Positions 32,774-41,083 of a stretch of DNA of 64,000 nucleotides are shown in pieces. Position numbers and translations under genes: made by a program. This DNA is from Enterobacter huaxiensis (lineage in GTDB: Bacteria; Pseudomonadota; Gammaproteobacteria; Enterobacterales; Enterobacteriaceae). The stretch is from positions 4,340,001-4,404,000 of the forward strand of contig NZ_CP043342.1 of NCBI RefSeq assembly GCF_003594935.2, read 5' to 3'. How positions within the stretch are numbered: the first letter of the stretch is position 1; every line of letters begins with the position of its first letter. The notes beneath the pieces are model-generated. The model was not told the origin of the DNA. It worked only from the letters and a program-made list of their open reading frames with translations, and made no database searches.

Positions 32774-33770
32774 GCTCCAGCACCTGACGATAGCCAAACA
32801 GCCCTGCTGACCCACCCGTGTGGATAAAGACAATATTTTCATCCTGGCGGAAGTGACCTTTGCGGATCAGATCGATAAGTCCCGCCATCCCTTTTGCGGA
32901 GTAAACCGGATCGAGCAGAATACCTTCATGGCGGGCCAGCAGCCTCAATGCTTCAAGCGTGCCCTCCGTCGGCAGGCCGTACCCGTCACCGACATAATCA
33001 CTGTTAGCGACGACCGCATGCCGCGACAATTCCCCCGGCACGCCCAGCAGATCCAGCGTTCTGGATGCCAGATTCCAGACGTTCTCTTCCTGTTTATCCT
33101 TGGGTGCCCGCACGCTGATGCCGAGCACCGGGATATGGCTGTTGGTGGCGGTGAACCCCGCGACCAGCCCCGCCTGCGTGCCGGTACTGCCGGTCGCATG
33201 GACAACGTGATCGATGCGCAAGCGACGCTCTGATGATTGGTACAGCAGCTCCTCCGCACAGGCGACGTAGCCCAGCGCCCCGATGGGGTTCGAACCTCCG
33301 CCAGGAATAACGTACGGGCGGTGGCCCTTTTCGCGAAGCGTTGCGGCGTACTCTTCCATCGCCTTTTGCATATCGGTACCGCCCGGCAGATGGGCGACAA
33401 TCTCGCCGCCCAGAAGGGTATCCAGCAGCACGTTACCCGAGCGCTGATAATCCTCACCAAAATCAGTCACACGTTTTTCCAGCAGCGCTTTTGCCTGCAG
33501 GCCAAGGCGTGCGGCACCGGCAATCGTTTGACGTACGTGGTTAGACTGGGTCGCGCCCTGCGTCACGATGACATCGGCCTTTTGCTGCAGCGCATCCGCC
33601 AACAGAAATTCCAGCTTGCGGGTTTTATTCCCGCCGCTTGCAAGGCCCGTTGCATCGTCGCGTTTAATCCATATTTTAGGCCCGCCTAATAATTGGGTTA
33701 AATTATTTAACGGTTCCAGCGGCGTAGGGAAATGACCGAGTGAAATTCGGGGGAAACGGGCCAGATGCAT
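32766..33770 (-). CDS. PLP-dependent L-cysteate sulfo-lyase (CuyA-like) or D-cysteine desulfhydrase
   Basis: PLP enzyme of the ACC deaminase/D-cysteine desulfhydrase family, 334 residues. The Schiff-base lysine is in LASGGNKTRKLEF (Lys49), the cofactor-phosphate loop in HATGSTGTQAG, and QGATQSNHVRQT stacks on the ring. From memory of the family, the start MHLARFPR, GGTDMQKAMEE and RAPKDKQEENVWNLA resemble L-cysteate sulfo-lyase CuyA more than E. coli DcyD, and the location beside a TauABC-type transporter supports a sulfonate substrate. CuyA forms pyruvate, ammonia and sulfite; DcyD forms pyruvate, ammonia and sulfide. First gene of the accessory block, with AAGGAG before the ATG. The exact activity is not settled. 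Confidence 0.82.
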   Translation of the reverse strand: MHLARFPRISLGHFPTPLEPLNNLTQLLGGPKIWIKRDDATGLASGGNKTRKLEFLLADALQQKADVIVTQGATQSNHVRQTIAGAARLGLQAKALLEKRVTDFGEDYQRSGNVLLDTLLGGEIVAHLPGGTDMQKAMEEYAATLREKGHRPYVIPGGGSNPIGALGYVACAEELLYQSSERRLRIDHVVHATGSTGTQAGLVAGFTATNSHIPVLGISVRAPKDKQEENVWNLASRTLDLLGVPGELSRHAVVANSDYVGDGYGLPTEGTLEALRLLARHEGILLDPVYSAKGMAGLIDLIRKGHFRQDENIVFIHTGGSAGLFGYRQVLEHG

Positions 33771-33935
33771 AAACGCTCCTTGCTAAAAAGGGGGCTTTGT
33801 AAAAGTGAAATTCACTATACACATCTGACTAACACGGCTAATCAAAAATAATAAATAACGATTACCGGAAAATGAATAAGCAGGGAAAACGGGTTGATAA
33901 GGCCGCTATCTATTCTGTTCTGGAATGACTTACGG

Positions 33936-33971
33936 CAAAAAAGAATAACCCCCTTCAGCGGAAAGGGGTTA
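33936..33971 (-). terminator. Intrinsic terminator of nsrR-rnr
   Basis: Minus strand AACCCCTTTC (33970-33961) pairs with GAAGGGGGTT (33955-33946) around CGCT, then ATTCTTTTTTG. It starts 12 bases after the rnr stop and insulates the accessory block that follows. The remaining 33771-33935 is AT-rich and must hold the promoter of that block; no convincing hexamer pair was found. Confidence 0.85.
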
Positions 33972-33982
33972 TGGGGAGGAAA

Positions 33983-36427
33983 TTACTGCGCGGTATTTTT
34001 TTTCGCTGCGCGCTTCGCTTTGGTCGCAGCAGCTATTTTTTGCGTTTTAGCGGAAGGCTTTTTCTCTGAGCGAGCCTCTTTCTTGGCCGCCTTCGGCTTC
34101 TGTTTCTTCTCGCCGCGGAAGGCGCTGTCCGGCTCGAAGTTTACCTTCTTGCCCGCCTGACGACGTTTACCGCCGCCCGGCTTGCCGTTACCGGTTTTTT
34201 TCGCCCTTTCACGCTCGGTTTTGCCGACGTTACGCGGGGCGCGCTCGCTGGAGATCAGGCTGAAGTCGATTTTACGGTCGTCCATATTTACGGCTTCAAC
34301 CTTCACTTCCACGCGATCGCCCAGGCGATAGGTCTGGCCGCCCGATTCGCCAATCAGACGCTGGCCAACCTGATCGAAACGGTAGTAGTCGTTATCCAGG
34401 CTGGAGACGTGCACCAGGCCGTCGATAAACAGCTCGTCCAGACGAACGAAGAAGCCAAAGCCGGTCACGCTGGCAATCACGCCTTTAAAGACGTTACCCA
34501 CCTGATCCAGCATAAAGTCACACTTCAGCCAGTCCGCCACGTCGCGCGTTGCTTCATCAGCACGGCGCTCGGCCATGGAGCAATGCTGGCCCAGCTGGAG
34601 AACTTCATCCATGGAGTAATGGTAACCGCCGGTTTCGGTGGTGTTCCCTTTGTGGCCCTGCTCCTGCGCCAGAAGATACTTGATCGCACGGTGCAGAGAA
34701 AGGTCAGGGTAACGACGGATCGGCGACGTAAAGTGCGCGTAGGACTGCAGTGCCAGGCCGAAGTGGCCGCGGTTTTCCGGATCGTAAATCGCCTGCTTCA
34801 TGGAGCGCAGCAGCATGGTCTGCAGCATTTCTGCATCAGGACGATCGCCAATGGATTCCAGCAGCTCGGCATAATCGCGCGGCTCTGGCTTGTTGCCGCC
34901 GGGCAGCTCGAGACCGAGTTCAGCCAGCACGGAGCGGAACGACGTAATGGCTTCCGTGGTCGGCTTATCGTGAATACGGAACAGCGCAGGCTCTTTGGCT
35001 TTCTCAACGAAGCGTGCCGCCGAGATGTTTGCCAGGATCATACACTCTTCAATCAGCTTGTGCGCATCGTTACGCTGGGTCTGCTCGATACGCTCGATAC
35101 GACGTTCGGCGTTGAAGATGAACTTCGCCTCTTCGCTCTCAAACGAGATCCCGCCGCGCTCTTCGCGCGCCTTTTCCAGCGTTTTATAGAGGTTATGCAG
35201 CTCTTCAATATGTTTAACCAGCGGCGCGTACTGCTCGCGCAGATCCTGGTCGCCCTGCAGCATATGCCAGACCTTGGTATAGGTCAGACGCGCGTGCGAG
35301 CTCATCACCGCTTCGTAGAATTTGTACCCGGTTAAGCGCCCTTTGGTGGAGATGGTCATCTCGCAGACCATACAGAGGCGGTCAACCTGAGGGTTCAGCG
35401 AGCACAGGCCGTTGGAAAGCACTTCCGGCAGCATCGGCACAACCTGAGACGGGAAGTAGACCGACGTACCGCGGCTGCGCGCTTCGTTATCCAGCGGGGT
35501 TTGCGGACGAACGTAGTAGCTCACGTCCGCAATGGCGACCCACAGGCGCCAGCCGCCGCCGCGTTTTTTCTCGCAGAACACGGCGTCATCGAAGTCGCGG
35601 GCGTCTTCGCCATCGATAGTCACCAGCGGCAGATCGCGCAGATCCACGCGGCCCACTTTAGACTCTTCCGGCACCTGCTCCTTCAGATCTTTGATCTGAT
35701 CTTCAACGGCTTTCGGCCAGACGTAGGGGATCTCGTGGGTGCGCAGAGCCATATCTACAGCCATGCTGGTACCCATGTTATCGCCCAGCACTTCAACGAT
35801 TTTACCGACGGCTTTGGTACGACGGGTTGGACGCTGGGTGAGTTCCACCACCACTACAAAGCCCATGCGTGCGCCCATCACCTCTTCAGGTGGGATCAGA
35901 ATGTCGAAGCTCAGACGGCTGTCGTCCGGCACCACAAAGCCCACGCCCGCATCGGTAAAGTAGCGGCCAACGATCTGGCTGGTTTTCGGCACCAGAACGC
36001 GTACGACGCGCGCTTCACGGCGGCCTTTACGGTCAGCGCCCAGCGGCTGCGCCAGGATCTGATCGCCGTGGATACACATCTTCATCTGCTCAGATGAGAG
36101 GTACAGGTCGTCTTTGCGGCCTTCCACACGCAGGAAGCCAAAGCCGTCCCGGTGGCCGATAACGATGCCCTTCAGCAGGTCGAGACGTTCCGGCAGCGCG
36201 TAGCACTGGCGGCGGGTAAAGACCAGCTGCCCGTCGCGCTCCATCGCGCGCAGGCGGCGGCGAAGGGCTTCAATTTGCTCTTCACCTTCAATGTTTAATT
36301 CAACGGCAAGTTCTTCACGATTGGCGGGCTTTTCGCGTTTTGTTAAGTGTTCAATGATGAACTCGCGGCTGGGGATAGGATTCGCGTATTTTTCGGCTTC
36401 GCGTTCCTGGAAAGGATCATGTGACAT
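33983..36427 (-). CDS. rnr: Ribonuclease R
   Basis: Processive 3'-to-5' exoribonuclease of the RNB family that degrades structured RNA and takes part in rRNA quality control, tmRNA-linked mRNA decay and cold adaptation. From the ATG at 36427 (MSHDPFQERE, GGAGGAAC ribosome site) it has 814 residues. Order: helix-turn-helix (about 20-85), cold-shock domains (about 85-230), RNB catalytic domain with DLPLVTIDGEDARDFDDAV (metal-binding Asp cluster, about 270-285), S1 domain (about 640-725), then a Lys/Ala-rich basic tail. It follows nsrR by 38 bases, as in E. coli, but rlmB no longer follows. Confidence 0.98.
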   Translation of the reverse strand: MSHDPFQEREAEKYANPIPSREFIIEHLTKREKPANREELAVELNIEGEEQIEALRRRLRAMERDGQLVFTRRQCYALPERLDLLKGIVIGHRDGFGFLRVEGRKDDLYLSSEQMKMCIHGDQILAQPLGADRKGRREARVVRVLVPKTSQIVGRYFTDAGVGFVVPDDSRLSFDILIPPEEVMGARMGFVVVVELTQRPTRRTKAVGKIVEVLGDNMGTSMAVDMALRTHEIPYVWPKAVEDQIKDLKEQVPEESKVGRVDLRDLPLVTIDGEDARDFDDAVFCEKKRGGGWRLWVAIADVSYYVRPQTPLDNEARSRGTSVYFPSQVVPMLPEVLSNGLCSLNPQVDRLCMVCEMTISTKGRLTGYKFYEAVMSSHARLTYTKVWHMLQGDQDLREQYAPLVKHIEELHNLYKTLEKAREERGGISFESEEAKFIFNAERRIERIEQTQRNDAHKLIEECMILANISAARFVEKAKEPALFRIHDKPTTEAITSFRSVLAELGLELPGGNKPEPRDYAELLESIGDRPDAEMLQTMLLRSMKQAIYDPENRGHFGLALQSYAHFTSPIRRYPDLSLHRAIKYLLAQEQGHKGNTTETGGYHYSMDEVLQLGQHCSMAERRADEATRDVADWLKCDFMLDQVGNVFKGVIASVTGFGFFVRLDELFIDGLVHVSSLDNDYYRFDQVGQRLIGESGGQTYRLGDRVEVKVEAVNMDDRKIDFSLISSERAPRNVGKTERERAKKTGNGKPGGGKRRQAGKKVNFEPDSAFRGEKKQKPKAAKKEARSEKKPSAKTQKIAAATKAKRAAKKNTAQ

Positions 36428-36465
36428 GTCGGTTCCTCCGTTGTCAGCTCCGGTGGAAATTTTCT

Positions 36466-36891
36466 TCATTCCACCAGCAATAATTTATAAAGCGGTTGAT
36501 TCTCTTCAACCAAATCGGCCAGCGTGTAGTTATCCAGTTCCTTGAGAAAACTTTGCACGGCCTGAGAAAGCGCCTGTTTCAGGCGACAAGCGGGCGTAAT
36601 GTGGCAGAACTCGCTGCTGCAGTTCACCAGAGACAGCGGCTCCAGTTCACGTACCACATCCCCAACACGAATACTCTGTGCCGGTTTGCCAAGGCGGATC
36701 CCACCATTCTTCCCTCGGACGGCAGTAACGTATCCGGCACGGCTAAGTTGATTGATTATTTTGACCATATGATTACGGGACACACCGTAGACCTCTGTGA
36801 CTTCAGAGATACTGGTCATCTTCCCATCGGGTAACGACGCCATGTAAATCAGCGCACGTAAGCCGTAATCGGTGAAACTTGTTAACTGCAC
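36466..36891 (-). CDS. nsrR: Nitric oxide-sensing transcriptional repressor NsrR
   Basis: Rrf2-family repressor carrying a nitric-oxide-sensitive Fe-S cluster; NO disrupts the cluster and relieves repression of detoxification genes such as ytfE and hmp. The 141 residues contain a winged helix (TEVYGVSRNHMVKIINQL as recognition helix) and the three cluster cysteines at 91, 96 and 102 (N-C-S-S-E-F-C-H-I-T-P-A-C). Length and sequence agree with E. coli NsrR. It is first in nsrR-rnr. A matching operator lies at 1222-1244 before ytfE. Confidence 0.97.
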   Translation of the reverse strand: MQLTSFTDYGLRALIYMASLPDGKMTSISEVTEVYGVSRNHMVKIINQLSRAGYVTAVRGKNGGIRLGKPAQSIRVGDVVRELEPLSLVNCSSEFCHITPACRLKQALSQAVQSFLKELDNYTLADLVEENQPLYKLLLVE

Positions 36892-37054
36892 ATCAACCTC
36901 AGGAAAAGGGAAAACGCGGTCAAACCGCAGAGATATTCATTAATGATGATAAACCAGCCAGATAGTTGGCGGCTAATTTATTTGAACTGAAAGGAGGAAG
37001 GAGGACGTAAAAGCCGGATGCGCATGGCATTCCGGCCTGTGATGGGTTTAGTAG

Positions 37055-37080
37055 GCCCGGCAAGCGCAGCGCCGCCGGGC
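37055..37080. repeat. REP-type palindrome after purA
   Basis: GCCCGGCAAGCGC...CCGCCGGGC lies 10 bases after the purA stop codon (minus strand), where it can stabilise the mRNA end or help end transcription. The remaining 36892-37054 includes the nsrR promoter region. Confidence 0.7.
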
Positions 37081-37090
37081 GAAACCATCA

Positions 37091-38389
37091 TTATGCGTCA
37101 AACGGGTCGCGCAGGATCATCGTTTCAGAACGATCCGGGCCGGTAGAAATGATATCGATCGGCACTTCGGTCAGTTCTTCAATACGCTTGATGTAATCCA
37201 GCGCCGCCTGCGGCAGACCGCTACGCTCTTTCACACCGAAGGTGGTCTCAGACCAGCCCGGCATGGTTTCGTAGATTGGCTCAATGCCTTCCCAGTCGTC
37301 AGCTGCCAGCGGAGTGGTCGTCACTTCGCGGCCATCTGGCATACGATAGCCTACGCAGATTTTCACTTCTTTCAGGCCGTCCAGCACGTCCAGCTTGGTC
37401 AGGCAGAAACCAGACAGGGAGTTGATCTGCACTGCACGACGCACTGCAACCGCATCCAGCCAGCCGGTACGACGACGACGACCGGTGGTCGCACCAAACT
37501 CGTTACCCTGCTTGCACAGGAACTCGCCGGTTTCATCAAACAGCTCGGTCGGGAATGGACCTGCACCCACGCGAGTGGAGTAAGCTTTGATGATACCCAG
37601 AACGTAATCGACATAACGTGGGCCCAGGCCAGAGCCGGTCGCCACGCCACCTGCGGTGGTGTTAGAAGAGGTTACGTACGGATAGGTACCGTGGTCGATG
37701 TCCAGCAGCGTACCCTGCGCACCTTCAAACATGACGAAATCGCCACGCTTGCGCGCCTGGTCCAGCAGATCGGAGACATCAACAACCATACCGGTCAGGA
37801 TGTCTGCAATCGCCATGACGTCATCCAGCACTTTCTGGTAGTCAACAGCGTCAGCTTTGTAGAAGTTCACCAGCTGGAAGTTGTGATATTCCATCACTTC
37901 TTTCAGTTTTTCAGCGAAGGTTGCTTTGTCGAAGAGATCGCCCACGCGCAGACCGCGACGTGCAACTTTGTCTTCATAAGCCGGGCCGATGCCACGACCG
38001 GTGGTACCGATCGCTTTCGCGCCACGCGCTTTTTCACGCGCCACATCCAGCGCCACGTGGTAGTCAAGAATAAGCGGACAAGCTTCGGAGAGCAGCAGAC
38101 GCTCGCGAACCGGGATACCACGGTCTTCCAGGCCTTTCATCTCTTTCATCAGCGCAGCAGGAGACAGCACAACGCCATTACCGATGATGCTGGTAACGTT
38201 ATCGCGAAGAATACCTGATGGAATAAGATGGAGGACGGTTTTTTCACCGTTGATTACGAGAGTATGGCCTGCGTTATGACCACCCTGATAGCGTACAACA
38301 TATTTAGCACGTTCAGTCAGAAGATCGACAATCTTCCCTTTACCTTCGTCACCCCATTGGGTGCCCAGTACGACAACGTTGTTACCCAT
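37091..38389 (-). CDS. purA: Adenylosuccinate synthetase
   Basis: GTP-dependent enzyme joining IMP and aspartate to adenylosuccinate in AMP synthesis. The 432 residues are the usual E. coli length. The N-terminal P-loop LGTQWGDEGKGKIVD contains the catalytic Asp13, GGHNAGHT holds His41, and the IMP/GTP sites include GTTGRGIGPAYEDK, GATTGRRRRTGW and KLDVLDG. It is transcribed alone between yjeT and nsrR. Identification is certain. Confidence 0.98.
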   Translation of the reverse strand: MGNNVVVLGTQWGDEGKGKIVDLLTERAKYVVRYQGGHNAGHTLVINGEKTVLHLIPSGILRDNVTSIIGNGVVLSPAALMKEMKGLEDRGIPVRERLLLSEACPLILDYHVALDVAREKARGAKAIGTTGRGIGPAYEDKVARRGLRVGDLFDKATFAEKLKEVMEYHNFQLVNFYKADAVDYQKVLDDVMAIADILTGMVVDVSDLLDQARKRGDFVMFEGAQGTLLDIDHGTYPYVTSSNTTAGGVATGSGLGPRYVDYVLGIIKAYSTRVGAGPFPTELFDETGEFLCKQGNEFGATTGRRRRTGWLDAVAVRRAVQINSLSGFCLTKLDVLDGLKEVKICVGYRMPDGREVTTTPLAADDWEGIEPIYETMPGWSETTFGVKERSGLPQAALDYIKRIEELTEVPIDIISTGPDRSETMILRDPFDA

Positions 38390-38491
38390 TTTTCAAAATC
38401 ACCGATTGCTTAAAAATGGATTCTACCATCGCTTTTTCAGATATACAGCACTTTTTGACCTCAAAATACGCCAGTTACGGCTACTTTTTGA

Positions 38492-38689
38492 TCAGCCAAT
38501 CGTTTTCCTCAACATGTAGTAGACAACGATACCGGCAACCACAAGACCACCGCCAAAACGACGTAAAATATTATCCGGCAGCTGGCTCATCGTCGCGATC
38601 ATTCGACGCCAGGCTTTCGGATAGAGCATCGGCCCAAGACCTTCCAGCACCAAAACCAGCGCCAGTGCGAGCCAGATCGTTGAATTCAT
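38492..38689 (-). CDS. yjeT: Small inner-membrane protein YjeT (DUF2065)
   Basis: 65-residue membrane protein with two hydrophobic helices, the first at about 4-20 (TIWLALALVLVLEGLGPML) and the second at about 44-60 (GGLVVAGIVVYYMLR). DUF2065 family; no biochemical role is known to me. It lies between purA and hflC, as in E. coli, and is separated from hflC by a strong hairpin that may end the hfl transcript, so it may depend on read-through. Confidence 0.92.
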   Translation of the reverse strand: MNSTIWLALALVLVLEGLGPMLYPKAWRRMIATMSQLPDNILRRFGGGLVVAGIVVYYMLRKTIG

Positions 38690-38707
38690 TTTTAATCCTT
38701 ATAAAAG

Positions 38708-38738
38708 AAAACCACCGCTCCGTTAAGAGCGGTGGTTT
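38708..38738 (-). terminator. Intrinsic terminator after hflC
   Basis: AAACCACCGCTC (38708-38719) pairs with GAGCGGTGGTTT (38727-38738), a 12-base perfect stem, followed on the minus strand by TCTTTTAT. It marks the end of the long amiB-hflC transcript. Confidence 0.88.
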
Positions 38739-38760
38739 GAATACTCAAACGAGCCTGAGT

Positions 38761-39765
38761 TTATCGCGTTGCGTTAGACGGCGTCTTCATATAACGGAAG
38801 AAATCGCTGTCCGGGCTGAGCACCATCACATCCTGATTGCTCTGGAAGCTGTTCTCGTACGCGCGCAGGCTACGGATAAAGGCGTAGAAGTCCGGATCCT
38901 GGCTGAAAGCATCAGCGAACAGTTTCGCCGCTTCGGCATCCCCTTCACCGCGCAGGATACGACCCTGACGCTCTGACTCTGCCAGAGTCTTGGTCACTTC
39001 GTAGTCCGCAGCTGCACGCAGCTTCTCGGCCTCTTCCTGACCCTGTGAACGGTGACGACGGGCTACCGCTTCACGCTCGGCGCGCATACGGTTGTAGATC
39101 GCTTCCGACACTTCTGCCGGCAGGTTGATCTGCTTGATACGCACGTCGACCACTTCGATACCCAGTGCAGCCATACTGTTCGGGTTGATCACCGGTACTT
39201 TACCGTTGGTTTCAGCCTGAACACGTTCGGCCGCTTTGGCAATCGCGTCATCCGCTGCCGGGGTTTCCACTTCGTCTTCGGTGCCTGCAGAACCGGAGTT
39301 CAGGGCATCACGCACTTCCAGGGTCAAACGACCACGGGAGTCGGTGACGATGTCTTTCACATCCAGACGGCCAATCTCAGAACGCAGACGGTCAGAGAAC
39401 TTACGTTTCAGCAGAACTTCCGCCTGAGAAACGTCGCCGCCGCCCGTTGCAAGGAAGTAGCGGCTGAAATCGCTGATACGCCATTTGATGTAGGAATCAA
39501 CGATCAGGTCTTTCTTCTCTTTGGTCACGAAACGGTCGGCCTGGTTATCCATGGTCTGGATACGCGCGTCGAGCGTTTTCACTGACTGAATGAACGGCAC
39601 CTTGAAGTGCAGGCCTGGCTCGTAGATAACCGGACGCTTGTCGCCATCACGCACGACGCTGCTGAACTGGAATTTGATCCCACGCTCGCCCTCTTTCACC
39701 ACGAAGATCGAGGTGTAAAGTACGACCAGTACGATGATGATGATCGCAATAACTGACTTACGCAT
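38761..39765 (-). CDS. hflC: FtsH modulator subunit HflC
   Basis: Inner-membrane SPFH/band 7 protein that assembles with HflK into a cage around the FtsH protease and limits its access to membrane substrates. The 334 residues start with one membrane helix (about 4-20, VIAIIIIVLVVLYTSIFVV), then the SPFH domain (VKEGERGIKFQFSSVV) and a long coiled-coil segment (about 225-290). It starts two bases after hflK ends, so the two are coupled. Same length as E. coli. Confidence 0.97.
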   Translation of the reverse strand: MRKSVIAIIIIVLVVLYTSIFVVKEGERGIKFQFSSVVRDGDKRPVIYEPGLHFKVPFIQSVKTLDARIQTMDNQADRFVTKEKKDLIVDSYIKWRISDFSRYFLATGGGDVSQAEVLLKRKFSDRLRSEIGRLDVKDIVTDSRGRLTLEVRDALNSGSAGTEDEVETPAADDAIAKAAERVQAETNGKVPVINPNSMAALGIEVVDVRIKQINLPAEVSEAIYNRMRAEREAVARRHRSQGQEEAEKLRAAADYEVTKTLAESERQGRILRGEGDAEAAKLFADAFSQDPDFYAFIRSLRAYENSFQSNQDVMVLSPDSDFFRYMKTPSNATR

Positions 39766-39767
39766 CC

Positions 39768-41027
39768 TTATTCCCCCTGACGCTGGTAGTCGTTACGCTG
39801 CGCGTTAGCACGGCGTTGGTCCATAATGTCACCATCGTTCGAAGAAGGCGTTGTGTTCGCGCTGGAGCTGCCTGATGACGCTGGCGGCAGACGCAGCAGG
39901 CTGCTGGCGCCGCTGTTATCAGCTTTCGCCGGCGCTGAGCTGCCTTTAAGCATTTGGTCCAGAGGCAGTACCATCAGGTTTCCGCCTTTGCTGTCGTTCA
40001 CCAACACTTTACGCGTATGGCTCAGCACTTTTTCCATGGTCTCGATATAGAGACGCTCGCGGGTAATTTCCGGAGCCGCTTTATATTCCGGCAGGATTTT
40101 CGCGAAGCGAGCCACTTCACCCTGTGCTTCCAGGATAGTACGGGTTCTGTATGCGCGCGCTTCTTCCAGAATACGCTGCGCCTGACCGTTAGCACGTGGC
40201 TGAACTTCGTTGGTGTAAGCTTCTGCTTCACGGATGTACTGCTGTTCGTTTTCACGGGCGGCAATCGCGTCGTCAAATGCGGCTTTCACCTCTTCCGGCG
40301 GACGAGCGGCCTGGAAGTTGACGTCCAGCAGGGTAATACCCATGTTGTATGGACGAATGGTCTCTTCCAGCTCGCGCTGGGTATCGCTACGAATAACGGT
40401 ACGACCTTCGGTCAGAATACGGTCCATGGTGTACTTACCGATTACGCCACGCAGGGCGCTGTCGGTCGCCTGACGCAGGCTGTCATCAGCACTGGCCACG
40501 CTAAACAGATAACGCTCAGGATCGGTTACGCGGTACTGTACGTTCATCTCAACGCGGACGACGTTCTCGTCAGACGTCAGCATCACGCCGGACGCCGCCA
40601 GTTCACGTACAGACTCCACGTTGACTGCGGTTACGTTGTCAATGAAGGTCGGTTTCCAGTTCAGGCCCGGCTCAACCAGGTGGCTGAACTTACCAAAACG
40701 GGTCACGACGCCACGTTCCGCTTCTTTAATGGTGTAGAACCCGCTGGCTGCCCAGATGATGACCACGGCAGCGGCCACAATACCCACGATACGGCCACCC
40801 ATTTGCGGGCGCGGCCCCTGAGTAGAATTTCCACCCGAGCCAGAACCTTTACCTCCGCCAAGGCCGCCAAGCTTTTTGCTCAGCTTGCGGAAGATATCAT
40901 CCAGATCCGGCGGCCCCTGCTCGCGACCACCTTTGTTGCCATTTCCCCCAGAGTTGCCGCCTTGATTATTGCTGCTTCCCCACGGGTCGCGGTCTTGTCC
41001 GTTATTACCGGGCTGATTCCACGCCAT
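39768..41027 (-). CDS. hflK: FtsH modulator subunit HflK
   Basis: Partner of HflC in the HflKC complex regulating FtsH. The 419 residues have a Gly/Asn-rich cytosolic N-terminus (about 1-75), a membrane helix at about 80-98 (IVGIVAAAVVIIWAASGFY), then an SPFH domain (IKEAERGVVTRFGKF) and a coiled coil with the EAQGEVARFAKILPEYK segment. The Gln/Ser/Asn-rich C-terminal tail is low in complexity. It lies 56 bases after hflX in the same operon. Confidence 0.97.
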   Translation of the reverse strand: MAWNQPGNNGQDRDPWGSSNNQGGNSGGNGNKGGREQGPPDLDDIFRKLSKKLGGLGGGKGSGSGGNSTQGPRPQMGGRIVGIVAAAVVIIWAASGFYTIKEAERGVVTRFGKFSHLVEPGLNWKPTFIDNVTAVNVESVRELAASGVMLTSDENVVRVEMNVQYRVTDPERYLFSVASADDSLRQATDSALRGVIGKYTMDRILTEGRTVIRSDTQRELEETIRPYNMGITLLDVNFQAARPPEEVKAAFDDAIAARENEQQYIREAEAYTNEVQPRANGQAQRILEEARAYRTRTILEAQGEVARFAKILPEYKAAPEITRERLYIETMEKVLSHTRKVLVNDSKGGNLMVLPLDQMLKGSSAPAKADNSGASSLLRLPPASSGSSSANTTPSSNDGDIMDQRRANAQRNDYQRQGE

Positions 41028-41083
41028 GTATATGCTCCATATTTGTTATGCAAGGGCGAATTATTCAGGCATCCCCTTTCTGG

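Noticed and set aside
22985..33770. Mobile island with integrase
   Set aside because: The block is accessory, but no integrase, transposase, flanking direct repeat or tRNA target was seen, and its codon use looks like that of the surrounding genes.
34409..35335. Plus-strand open frame of 308 codons opposite rnr
   Set aside because: Antisense shadow of ribonuclease R; no similarity to a known family and no ribosome site.
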